DNA of 64,000 nt from Ceratorhiza oryzae-sativae (lineage: Eukaryota > Basidiomycota > Agaricomycetes > Cantharellales > Ceratobasidiaceae). The stretch covers positions 62,001 through 126,000 of the forward strand of contig JARWMV010000012.1 of NCBI GenBank assembly GCA_030998015.1. The letters are read 5' to 3'. Positions 1-9,032 of the stretch are shown here, one piece after another (position 1 is the stretch's first letter; each line of letters begins with the position of its first letter). Under the pieces are notes generated by a model, which had not been told where the DNA came from, did not search any database, and saw only the letters and a list, made by a program, of their open reading frames with translations. The position numbers and the translations under genes were made by a program.

Positions 1-422
1 ACCCAGCACTTATGGTGGTTACCCTGAACTTGCTCCAGCATTTCTCTCCCATGTTACTTGGAGTGAGGAGTGAGTTGTCATGTGACCTCAGCACTTAAAT
101 CATGTGACCCAGACCTTGCATGGCTCTATAAGATTCAGAGCTGCACAAACTTAAGAAACACAATCATCTAACCCATAGTACTGTATGTAACCTGTACCTG
201 CTGCAGACTGTGCTTAGATAAGATATCTGCAGCCACTGCAGCCACAGGTATATAAGTAGGATAAAGCAAGACTGGACACCTCAGCTTGCTTTATCTTGTC
301 AACCACCATAGACCATAGCAAACACTGTAACTAGAACACTCAATACATACCACATAACACCAAACTGTCAACACAGCCACTACTTAAGTGTTCTGCAAGG
401 GAGCATCAAGAGGGTCACAACA
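1..422 (+). repeat. 5' LTR of E1 (partial)
   Basis: It matches the solo LTR at 1172-1825 over the CATGTGACCCA, CTCTATAA, CAGCTTGCTTTATCTTGTC and GCCACTACTTAAG blocks. It ends in GGTCACAACA, the counterpart of the GTCATAACA expected at the end of this LTR family. The left end lies outside the window. A TATATAAG box lies at 249-256. The sequence CAGCTTGCTT, 33 nt below the start of that box, is the likely transcript start. Confidence 0.85.
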
Positions 423-427
423 TTATC

Positions 428-437
428 AAGCAAGCTG
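428..437 (+). promoter_or_regulatory. Self-primer binding site of E1
   Basis: AAGCAAGCTG just after the LTR is the exact reverse complement of CAGCTTGCTT at 282-291, the predicted 5' end of the element's own transcript. This is the Tf1-type arrangement, in which the mRNA 5' end folds back to prime minus-strand synthesis instead of a tRNA. The match is seen directly; the priming role is inferred from the known Tf1 mechanism and from the same geometry in E2 and E3. Confidence 0.7.
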
Positions 438-540
438 CAAACTTAACTAGTGGCAAACATAAGTATACTATACAGATACTAAAGAGCTGAGTACACTAGA
501 AACCAGCTAACTCCTGTGATACATAAGAGAACACCAGGAA

Positions 541-3060
541 ACTATGTCACAGAGACCACAAACCCAATCTCAAAGCAGAGTGGCCAATAGTAGACCACAA
601 TCACCCAAACCTGTTATTCCCCCAGAGGCCAAAGGTAACCCAGATGAGACTCTCCAGGGAACACTGGGGGGGTTGCCACAAAATCCATGACCAGTGGCTC
701 AACCTGAACCCACTTGGGCCTCTGTCCTGCAAGGGCAAATTGGGGGAATACTGCTCCACAGTCCTCATCCACCAAATCTCCCACTAAACTCAGACCCAGG
801 AGATACTTCAAATCCAGAGAGGGATGAGGTAGAAGATATGACTCAGATCATATACAATCAAGGCACAGCCATGGTGGAAGAGGCAAGGACACAACCCCAG
901 CCAGGTACTGGAGCTATAACCACAGCCAACCCTATTCACACCATTGCCAGCCATCAGGGCAGGGCTCAAGGAACTAAGAGATAATAACCATAGGGAACTG
1001 GAAAAGGCAATCATGAGCATATATCAGTGTCAAACATCACTAACACAACAAGAAGGAGATGTAGCCTGGATGGTAAAATCAATAGAAACATCCAACAAAA
1101 ATGTCCTCTATGTGGCAAAGAACCAGGACAACCTAAAAGCAGAAATGGGGAACCTGATAAAAGAACTAAAGTGTTATGACCCACACTAATGGTCATAACA
1201 TAACAAGGAGTCTAGCCTGTAGTGTATAGCATTTTCCCCACGGTCAAAACAAGCTAGAAACAGGTCACATGACTCTGGTGCTTACCATGGTTACCCAACT
1301 CACTCCTGCAATTCTCTCCTTTGTAACTTGGAGCAAGGAGCAAGTTGTCATGTGACTTTGGTGCTTACATGGGTGCTTACTGTGGTTACCCAACTCACTC
1401 CTGCAATTCTCTCCATTGTAACTTGGAGCAAGGAGCAAGTTATCATGTGACTTCAGTGCTTAAACCATGTGACCCACAGACCCTGCATGGCTCTATAAAA
1501 TTTGGAGCTGCAACAACCCTAAGAGCAACTTACATAACTCCTCATGCTATCACATGACCCCCAATCAACAATCACTCAGTGGCCCCTCATGTCACATGAC
1601 CAGTAAACATTGCTGACTGTGGAACTGTCTGACTCACCTCACATGAGGATATATAAGAAAACAAAAGCAAGGCTGATGGCCCCAGCTTGCTTTATCTTGT
1701 CAACCACAGGGGCCACTTGTACATAACACTAGATACATCAATATATACTATAGGAAAACACATAAGAACATAGCCACTACTTAAGGGATCAACAAGACAA
1801 CAGAGGAGACAGAGGGGTCTTGACATAAAGGACATCTCCACAGGGATAAACCAGGTATTGGGAATGCAAGAGTAAAAGCTTGAGAGCTTAGAGAAGAAAA
1901 CCAAAAGCACAGGAGAAATCCTAACTGCACTAGAACAACAGGTAACTGACTTAGGAAATGAGCTCCAGAAAACAACTGGAGTGGGAAGGCAGACAGAAAA
2001 TACAGAAGAGAGCAGGGGAAGAACTAGGGTGGTTATAGGAAGTCCCTCACAATCCCCCTCCATCTCCCTGGTACAAACACCCTTTCTGGGAAGAACCTTT
2101 CAGGCCAATTCCACAATAAGACCCCAAGCAGAACCACCCCTTTGCATGCCCACTCCAAGACCCACAGAACCCTGGTCCAACCCCCAATCCCAAGTAAACC
2201 AAACCACCCTTGTTGCAAACCATGTTCCTAAGGAAGTGCAACTAGGGAGACCCAGCAAATTCAATGGGAAAAAGGGGAAAGAAGCAGAGAACTTTGTGAT
2301 CAGCATGGAACTTTTCTTTGCTGACTACAACAAATCAGCCTTTGCCAACTGAAAAAAGATATCTGCTGTGTTAATGAACATGGAGGACAGGGAAGTGGCA
2401 AACTGGGCACAACCTTACTGCTGGAAACTACTAGCAGGCCAATGCACAGGAATCCTTGCATCCTGGAGGGCTTTCAGGAAGGGATTCCTGGATGCTTTTA
2501 ATGATCTGGTCATAAAGGAAAAGACCATCTGGAAGCTAAGGAAATTAATGCAAACCAAGAGTGCATTAGATTATGCTACCCAATTCTGAATCCTGATGCA
2601 AGAGGTAGACTGGAACCAGGAAGCCCTCAAGGACCAATTCAGGGAAGGATTAAAACCCAAAGTACAACAAGAGATCTTGAGGATTGAAGTACTGGCAAAT
2701 GAGGCCTCAGGACCATCATATACCCTAGATCAATTAATTGACTTTGCCTGCAAAATGGATGATGTGCAGTTTGCAAACCAGAAGATGAATAAAAGGACCA
2801 GCAATTCATCAAATTCAACCTGGGCACCAGCCAAATACAACCAAGGGGGAACAATCCTGCAGGGACCAGTGGCAAACAGGGGAGTACCCAAACTAACAAT
2901 GTGGTAAGGATACCAAATAGTGAAAAGGACAGGCAAAGGAAAGAAGGACTCTGTATCAAATGTGGTAAATCAGGGCATGTCCTGAAGGACTGCCAAGGCC
3001 AGTGGACCTACAACAAAGCTAAGATACAAGGGAAGGCCAGCAGAAGTTGAAGAAGAAAGT
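541..3060 (+). pseudogene. gag of E1 (decayed, interrupted)
   Basis: The frame opens at ATG 541. It runs through in-frame stops (for example the TGA just before 694), a frameshift near 960, the solo LTR at 1172-1825, and further stops near 2350 and 2587. Across the LTR the reading joins cleanly: ...NLIKELK before it and DISTGINQ after it, sharing the TAAAG duplication. The middle part is heptad-like (1830-1990). A capsid-like segment follows (2250-2750). A CCHC zinc knuckle (CIKCGKSGHVLKDC) lies near 2952-2995. It is not functional. Confidence 0.85.
1172..1825 (+). repeat. Solo LTR, E1 family (654 bp)
   Basis: It starts TGTTATGACC and ends TTGACA, and is flanked on both sides by the 5-bp duplication TAAAG (1167-1171 and 1826-1830). 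It therefore arrived as a complete element and collapsed by LTR-LTR recombination. Its first 30 bp contain a perfect 10-bp inverted repeat (TGTTATGACC ... GGTCATAACA). Around 1270-1460 a stretch of about 90-100 bp (ACTCACTCCTGCAATTCTC) is present twice in tandem. Confidence 0.93.
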
Positions 3061-3062
3061 AA

Positions 3063-6000
3063 CTCCAAGTCAGAAAACTAATTGGTCCTACCACTTCCAT
3101 GTTGGAGGACCCCAATATAACCCCTACTGCAGATGTATGTTACCTCAAGAAATCTAGTAATCAATCAATAATATACACTATGGTAGAGGGAATCATGGAA
3201 CCAGCAAAGACACTGATTGACTCAGGATCTTCAACCAACTTCATTGACAAGCCTATTCAAGGAAAAGGGATCCAGACCACTCCCCTCAAACACAAGAAGT
3301 CAATTGTGGCCATTGACAGAAATGAAATCAAAGATGCCATAGAAGAAAAGGCAGAACTAAATATTGAAGTAGAAGGGAAGACACTGAAATGCTCCCTTTG
3401 TGTGATGACCCTAGGCAACACAGACATTGTCCTAGGGAAAGAATGGCTTGAGGAAGCAAAACCTATCATAGATTGGAAAGACCTTACAATCTCATACCCT
3501 GATGAAATTGAGGCAAGGGCAGCAAGTGAAGGCCTACTGTCATGGCCTAGACCATGATGTGGATTTATTATACTTTTTCTATATTTTATATATCTCTCTT
3601 TTTCATATTTTTGGACAAGTCCCATTTAATCAGATATATGCATAGAATTACTTACATGATCATGTGACCTTGTTGTTGTTTACATCTTGTTTGTACCTTC
3701 TGGAATATTCTGTTATGTGGCACCATTCTTACATTGTACAACAGTTGTCTTGCACCATCTGTATTTGACATAGCTACTTGTATGAATATATAAAGGGAGA
3801 GTCTGAGAGCCTTAAGCCTCAGAACTTGACCTCCTGTTGTATTCCCTCTACTACCTGTGTGACCACAAGTCATATAGTGCTGCCCAGCCCTCTTTAGGAC
3901 ATAAGCCTTCACTTTAAGTCACTCCTACCCACATCTTATTGCATACCCCTCCTTTGTTGCACATCTACCCCTTGACATTGCAACTTAGTCCTCCAGCATC
4001 ATCACCCATAGGACTCTCATCACCACTTAGGTGTTTGTGTTATCTTTCAGGCTGTAGCTCTGACACCTACAAATCCCAGAAGAATTTAGGGACTTTGAAG
4101 ACCTGTTAGGAGAAGAAGGTTTCCAAGAACTTCCACCCCACCAGGGGAACCTGGACTTCAAAATGGACCTGATTGAGGGAGCAGAACTGCCAAAACCTGC
4201 AAAGAGGCACAATATGTCACCAGCAGAAACAAAAGCACTCAGGGAGTACCTAGAGGAGGAACTAAGGAATGAAAAGATAAGGCCCAGCCAGTCAGTTGTA
4301 GCTGCCCCCTGCTTCTATGTAAACAAAACAGACAGAGGGCTTAGGCTGGTAGTTGACTATTGTAAGATGAATGACATCACCAAGCTGGACAGGTTTCCAC
4401 TTCCAATTCAAGTAGAACTGATTGAGAGACTGAAGGATGTGACCATCTATTCAAAGATGGACATTAAATGGGGTTTCAACAATATCAGGGTAAAGGAGGG
4501 AGACAAATGGAAAACAACTTTCAGGACAAGAGAAGGCCAGTTTGAATGCTTGGTCATGCCATTCAGGGTAAAGGAAGGACCAAGAACCTTTACTAGGTTC
4601 ATGATGGAAAAGTTCCATGACATAATAGATGGTTACATGGTAATCTATATGGACAATGTACTAGTGTTTTCCAGAAACAGGGAAGAACACATACAACATG
4701 TCAGGGAAGTGTTAAGAAGAATGAGGGAAAACCACCTCTTCCTCAAACCACACAAGTGCCAGTTCTTTGTGAAAGAAGTAAGCTTTATTGGAATTGTCAT
4801 ATCCCCAGAAGGGATATCAATGGAAAAGGAGAAGGTACAAGCAGTTCTGGAATGGCCAGAACCTAAAACAGTAAAAGAAGTCCAAGCATTCCTGGGCTTT
4901 GTTGGGTTCTATAGAAGGTGGTTAGGCAAGTTTAGCACCTTAGCCAAACCCCTCACAGATCTCACTCAAAAGGATGTCAAGTTTGTATGGGAAGGAAAAC
5001 AACAAGAAGCATTTGAAGCTATTGAATAAGCAGTGGCAAGAGAACCAGTCTTAATCCACCCAAACCCAAACAAGCCATACATACTGGAAACAGATGCCTC
5101 AGGAGTAGCCATGGGGGCAGTACTAAGCCAAAAGGGTGACAACAACCAATTGCATCCAATTGCCTTCCTATCAAAGAGCTTTACTCCACCAGAGAAAAAT
5201 TACAACACCTACAACAAGGAGTTGATTGCAATTGTTAGGTCCTTAGAGCACTGGAGGTTATACCTAGAAGGGACAGAAGAACCGATTGTGATATACACAG
5301 ACCATAGGAACCTCCAGTACTGGCAAAACACCCAGATGTGGAATAGAAGGCATGCCAGATGGTATCTCACTCTGGCACCCTTCAATTTTCAGATTGTTTA
5401 TAGACCAGGAAAACTCTCACAGAAACCAGATGCCCTATCCAGGAGGAGTGACCATGGGGACACCCTATGGAACCACAGATAATGATTCCAGAATAAAGGT
5501 TCATAGGTTTCAAGGCAGAGGTACAAGGGAACTTCTGGGAGGAGTTTAAAGAAGCTCAAGAAGAAGGCAAATCTATCAGATCCTTAAGGCTGAGCATAGC
5601 AAATAAAGAACAACTACCACCTTCAGTACAGAAGGAATTGAGATGGTACAAAATGAAGGAGGGCCTACTAAGGTATGATGATAGGTTCTACATCCCAGAT
5701 GACAAGGACTTGAGATTGAGTCTCCTTGAAGAATGCCATGATGCCCCTGTGGTGGGTCATCAAGGACAGGCTCAAACACTAGAATTACTGTCAAGGGATT
5801 ACTACTGGCCAGGAATGAAGGCCCAAGTAAACCAATATGTGGAATCATGTGAAACATGTCAAAGGAGCAAGGGACACAAACAAAGCACTCCTCTGAAGCC
5901 CTTACCAATTCCATGAAAGCCATGGGCAGATGTCACATATGATTTCATTGTCAAATTGCCTGTCTCTAAGGGGTATGACAGCATCTTGACAGTTGTAGAC

Positions 6001-6197
6001 CACTTCTTCTGGCAAGCCCATTTTGTACCATGTCTGGAGAGTACCAATGCAGAAGAATTGGCAGAAATATTCATAAGGGAAATATGGAGACATCATGGGA
6101 CACCAGAAACCACTGTCTCAAACTGGGGACCAACTTTTAACAGCCAATTCCTAAAGGCCCTATACAAGGGAATTGGGATAAACCCCAGATTCTCCAC
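3063..6197 (+). pseudogene. pol of E1 (PR-RT-RNaseH-IN, decayed)
   Basis: The protease has its catalytic DSGSS at about 3220. After the solo LTR (3538-4065) the frame continues with QIPEEFRDFEDLL. RT spans about 4250-4850; its active box reads YMDN at about 4650, not YxDD, so the second catalytic Asp is gone. RNase H spans 5040-5460 (ETDASG, TDHRNL, DALSRR), after a TAA stop near 5027. The integrase H2C2 finger is at about 5740-5870 and the core starts at 5930. There SNWG stands where SDRG is expected, so a DDE residue is also lost. The reading ends at 6197. Confidence 0.9.
3538..4065 (+). repeat. Solo LTR, E3 family (528 bp), old
   Basis: It begins TGTCATGGCCTAGACCATGA and ends GCTCTGACA. 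The target duplication CCTAC lies at 3533-3537 and 4066-4070. Its CpG sites are mostly TpG or CpA compared with the young LTRs of E3: GATGTGG for GACGCGG, and ATTGTACAACAG for ATCATACGATAG. It sits exactly between the protease and RT of E1, and removing it with one duplication restores the reading frame. Confidence 0.95.
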
Positions 6198-6573
6198 TGT
6201 TGATGATGACAAGTCAGGCGACAAGAAGAATAGTAAGAAAGTAAAAGAACTTGTATTCGACAAGAGGTCAAGTTCTTGAGGAGTCCTCTGCAAACTTGAC
6301 CCAGTTTATATACATGATATGAGCCACATCATAACAAACAAGTCTGTACAGTGAGTCATGACTGATAAGAGATAGAAGTGATAGAAGCAACTGTGGAACT
6401 GTGGAATTTCACATCAGAGTTGAAATACATCTTGGTTATCAGTCCAGGGCATCCCCTGAATCACATGACACAGATATACCAAAAAAGACAAGTATGTTTT
6501 TGAAAGGATCTCATAAAATGTAATAAATCAAGAAAATATTATAGAGTGGATATATGCATGTCAGCTCATGACA
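6198..6573 (-). repeat. 3' LTR of E2 (376 bp)
   Basis: Read on the minus strand it begins TGTCATGAGCTGACATG, directly after a purine run (ggggggaag, minus strand, 6574-6582), and ends CATCAACA. It aligns with 19090-19464 over its full length. Differences cluster at the end next to 6198 and at CpG positions. The first bases contain the inverted repeat TGTCA ... TGACA. Confidence 0.92.
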
Positions 6574-6829
6574 CTTCCCCCCTTCAAGGCACAGGGGTTG
6601 TGGGGTGCCTTTGGGTGTGACCTGACATAGTCAGCCATGAGTTCTGGTGCGTTTACCAGGTCATTGTAAGTTAGCCATTGTTGCTTGTCATATCCAAGCC
6701 ATTTGACATAGTATTCAAAGACATTAGACCTTTTGTTGTATCACAACTTTATGATCTGTTCTACTTCAAATTCTTCTTCCCCTTCTGGAGTTACCACAGG
6801 TGGTGGTGGGGGAACCTGATGTTCATAGG
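6574..6829 (-). pseudogene. C-terminal chromodomain part of E2 pol
   Basis: On the minus strand this continues the reading that is cut at 13093 by E3. It shows a proline-rich linker (PPPPPVVTPEG) and then a chromodomain-like stretch (EFEVEQI ... EYYVKWLGYD), ending near KGGEVS* beside the polypurine tract. Chromodomains at the integrase C-terminus are typical of chromoviruses and target heterochromatin. One stop interrupts the domain. Confidence 0.8.
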
Positions 6830-7351
6830 TGTCATGGCCTAGACCATGACGCGGATTTTATTATGATTTTTGTATATTTTATAAAATCTCTCCTTTTCAT
6901 ATTTTTGGACAAGTCCTGTTTAATCGGATATATGCATAGAATTACTTACATGATCACGTGACCTTGTTGTTGTTTATGTTCTGTTTGTACCTTCTGGAAT
7001 ATTCCGTTACATGGCACCATTCTCACATCATACGATAGTTGTCTCGCACCATACGTGTATTTGATATAGCTCATCGTATGAATATATAAGGGAGAGTCTG
7101 AGAGCCTTAAGCCTCAGAACTCGACCTCCTGTCGTATCCCCTCTACTACCTGTGTGACTTACCAGTCCATAGTCCCTGCCCAGTCCTCTTAAGGACAAGT
7201 GCACCTACTACCCTACCTCCTTGCGTCTTATCGCACCCTCACTGCACGTCCCACCTTAGACGTTGTCAGTAAAGCCTCTGGCATCGCTGCCCATAGGCTT
7301 GTCATCACCACTTAGGTGTTTGACATTCCTGTTCAGGTCATAGCTCTGACA
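6830..7351 (+). repeat. 5' LTR of E3 (522 bp)
   Basis: It begins TGTCATGGCCTAGACCATGAC and ends TAGCTCTGACA. The first 21 bp form a hairpin (GTCATGG / CCATGAC). The TATA box is at 7083-7089. It is the same as the 3' LTR apart from one CpG-to-CpA change. Confidence 0.96.
7083..7127 (+). promoter_or_regulatory. E3 promoter core and self-primer donor
   Basis: TATATAA at 7083-7089 is followed 33 nt from its start by AGAACTCGACCT (7116-7127), the predicted 5' end of the transcript. This 12-mer pairs with the site just after the LTR (7354-7365), with one G:U pair. Confidence 0.7.
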
Positions 7352-7353
7352 TT

Positions 7354-7365
7354 AGGTTGAGTTCT
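7354..7365 (+). promoter_or_regulatory. Self-primer binding site of E3
   Basis: AGGTTGAGTTCT lies 2 nt after the 5' LTR and is complementary to AGAACTCGACCT at 7116-7127. No tRNA-type TGG start is present at the LTR edge. This supports Tf1-like self-priming. Confidence 0.75.
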
Positions 7366-7718
7366 TCCTCATCACTCGGGATTGAGACGTACCCCTGTAC
7401 TAGCCTACTGTGAAACGGAGAAAGGCTTGGACCGCATAATAATCAAAAGCGGAAAGAGACTATCCAGTAACAGGTGTCTACAAGGCAGACGGTACCTATC
7501 GCCCAACCCTAGGACTCTTGTCCATCACCGCACGTGTTGCAGACAGCAAACTACCCGCTTGCAAAAAAGACGCTCTATATCACGCCCGTCAAAGGCTTGT
7601 TGATTAGTTGTAGTCATTGTTCAACGCTAGGTAGCAGAGCAGCCACAGTGTTTGAGAGTGAAAATCCCGGCTTCAAGAGCACCCACCATACTTGTCCATC
7701 CCACTTCCTTTTTTAGCT
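7366..7718 (+). other. E3 leader between primer site and gag
   Basis: This is about 350 bp of untranslated leader. I see no coding pattern that continues into gag. The gag ATG at 7719 follows TTTTTTAGCT. Confidence 0.5.
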
Positions 7719-9032
7719 ATGTCCGCACCAAACCCTGCCCCCGCTTGGATTCAGTTCGATGCCACTCAGATTCAAATACCCACCGATCCAGCCGACCTAT
7801 TAGCATTTACCCAAACAATCAAGGACGCGCTGATCACAATAAACAACAATCTGGCGGTATTCATCAATCAACAATCGGCTGAACTATCCACTATCAATAC
7901 CACTCTCCAAAACCACGATACAAGCCTATCTAACCTTGATACGAATGTAGTCGCGCTCCAGGCTGCAGTCCAAGCACCTGGTACAAGCACCTCTATTGCG
8001 CATACTCGAGCACCCAAGTTATCGGCACCTGCTAAATTCGATGGTTCGGATAAAAACAAGGCGGTATCCTTCAGGGTCGCGGTGGCTCATTATTTGCGGA
8101 CTTCCTATCCCTCTGCGACTGCTGATGAGCAGATCGCTTACATCATTTCCTGCCTGGATGGTAAAGCCCACGAATGGCTGGAACCCTATCTGGAAGACGA
8201 CGTTATCAATGGCAATCCAGTCACTTGGCTTCACAATGTCAATGATTTCTGGACCCAATTTAACGCTCGCTGGAACGTTGCCAACAAAACCGAAAACTTC
8301 AGGGCAAAATTCAAATCGCTCAAACAAAAGAATTCGGTCCAAGAATACTTCAAAGACTTCCAGACATATTCCCAGGGTCTCGGCTACAACGACACATCCC
8401 TTCGCGATCACTTCTATGATGGTCTTACGGTCAAAATCAAGGAATTCCTTGTGGCCCAAGATTATGATCATATGGCTGCCAACGTCACCCTGCAAACCCT
8501 TGCAGACAAGGCACTCAGAATCGATCAGCGTATCGAGTCGTTCCAGGCACAAAACCCATCTTCCAAATCTTCCTCTTCCAATGTGGCTAGCACCTCTACC
8601 AAAGCTTCCACCTTGCCGTCAACAGCTCCTCCCAAAGGCCAGGCCAGGGAAAAGATGTCTGTTGGGGAAAAGGTGTACACACTTGGTCCAGATGGCAAAG
8701 CTCGCAAAGGAACAATCTCGGCTATAAACCGCAACACCAAAGGACAGTCGATTCCCACGATCAAATGGAATGACGGATCATCTGAGGAAACTACCTTCAA
8801 ACAAATCCAAAAAGATTCGCATCCAATCGTCGTCGCTCCCTCAGCCCCTACCCTGGCCAAAGGGTCGGGACCTGGACCTATGGATCTAGATTCAGCAGGG
8901 AAAGGGAAAAAACCTGTAATATGCAGCACTTGCGGTGGTCGTGGCCATTATTCTAGCGCTTGTCCCTCCAAACCCTATTCTGGGCAAGCTGCTTCCCTTT
9001 CTGGTGATGAGTCGGAAAACGAGGACGCTTGA
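7719..9032 (+). CDS. Gag polyprotein of E3
   Basis: It encodes a 437-residue gag. The frame is open a little upstream, but the first ATG is at 7719 (MSAPNPAPAW). Order: an N-terminal coiled-coil-like stretch (about residues 25-80), the retrotransposon gag/capsid domain (about 105-290, with WLEPYLED and the QEYFKDFQTYSQGLGY region), a Ser/Thr-rich linker (about 285-320), a basic segment with repeated short motifs, and a CCHC zinc knuckle near residue 412 (CSTCGGRGHYSSACP). It packages the element RNA in virus-like particles. It overlaps pol, which lies in the -1 frame. The same gag type occurs decayed in E2 and E5. Confidence 0.9.
   Translation: MSAPNPAPAWIQFDATQIQIPTDPADLLAFTQTIKDALITINNNLAVFINQQSAELSTINTTLQNHDTSLSNLDTNVVALQAAVQAPGTSTSIAHTRAPKLSAPAKFDGSDKNKAVSFRVAVAHYLRTSYPSATADEQIAYIISCLDGKAHEWLEPYLEDDVINGNPVTWLHNVNDFWTQFNARWNVANKTENFRAKFKSLKQKNSVQEYFKDFQTYSQGLGYNDTSLRDHFYDGLTVKIKEFLVAQDYDHMAANVTLQTLADKALRIDQRIESFQAQNPSSKSSSSNVASTSTKASTLPSTAPPKGQAREKMSVGEKVYTLGPDGKARKGTISAINRNTKGQSIPTIKWNDGSSEETTFKQIQKDSHPIVVAPSAPTLAKGSGPGPMDLDSAGKGKKPVICSTCGGRGHYSSACPSKPYSGQAASLSGDESENEDA

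Larger units (their letters stand above)
1..6197 (+). mobile_element. E1, old Ty3/gypsy element, 3'-truncated
   Basis: This is a 5' LTR (1-422, cut by the window edge), a self-primer binding site, gag (541-3060) and pol (3063-6197) in one orientation. It is interrupted by two solo LTRs with target duplications. The coding parts are full of stops and frameshifts, mostly TGA where CGA would be expected, and CpG is rare throughout. The element stops in mid-integrase at 6197, where the LTR of E2 begins. No 3' LTR of this family is seen, so the rest was lost, not merely displaced. The order gag-PR-RT-RH-IN is that of Ty3/gypsy (Metaviridae). Confidence 0.9.

Noticed and set aside
8019..8552. Minus-strand ORF of 177 codons inside E3
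   Set aside because: Antisense shadow of the E3 gag, whose capsid and zinc-knuckle motifs are on the plus strand.
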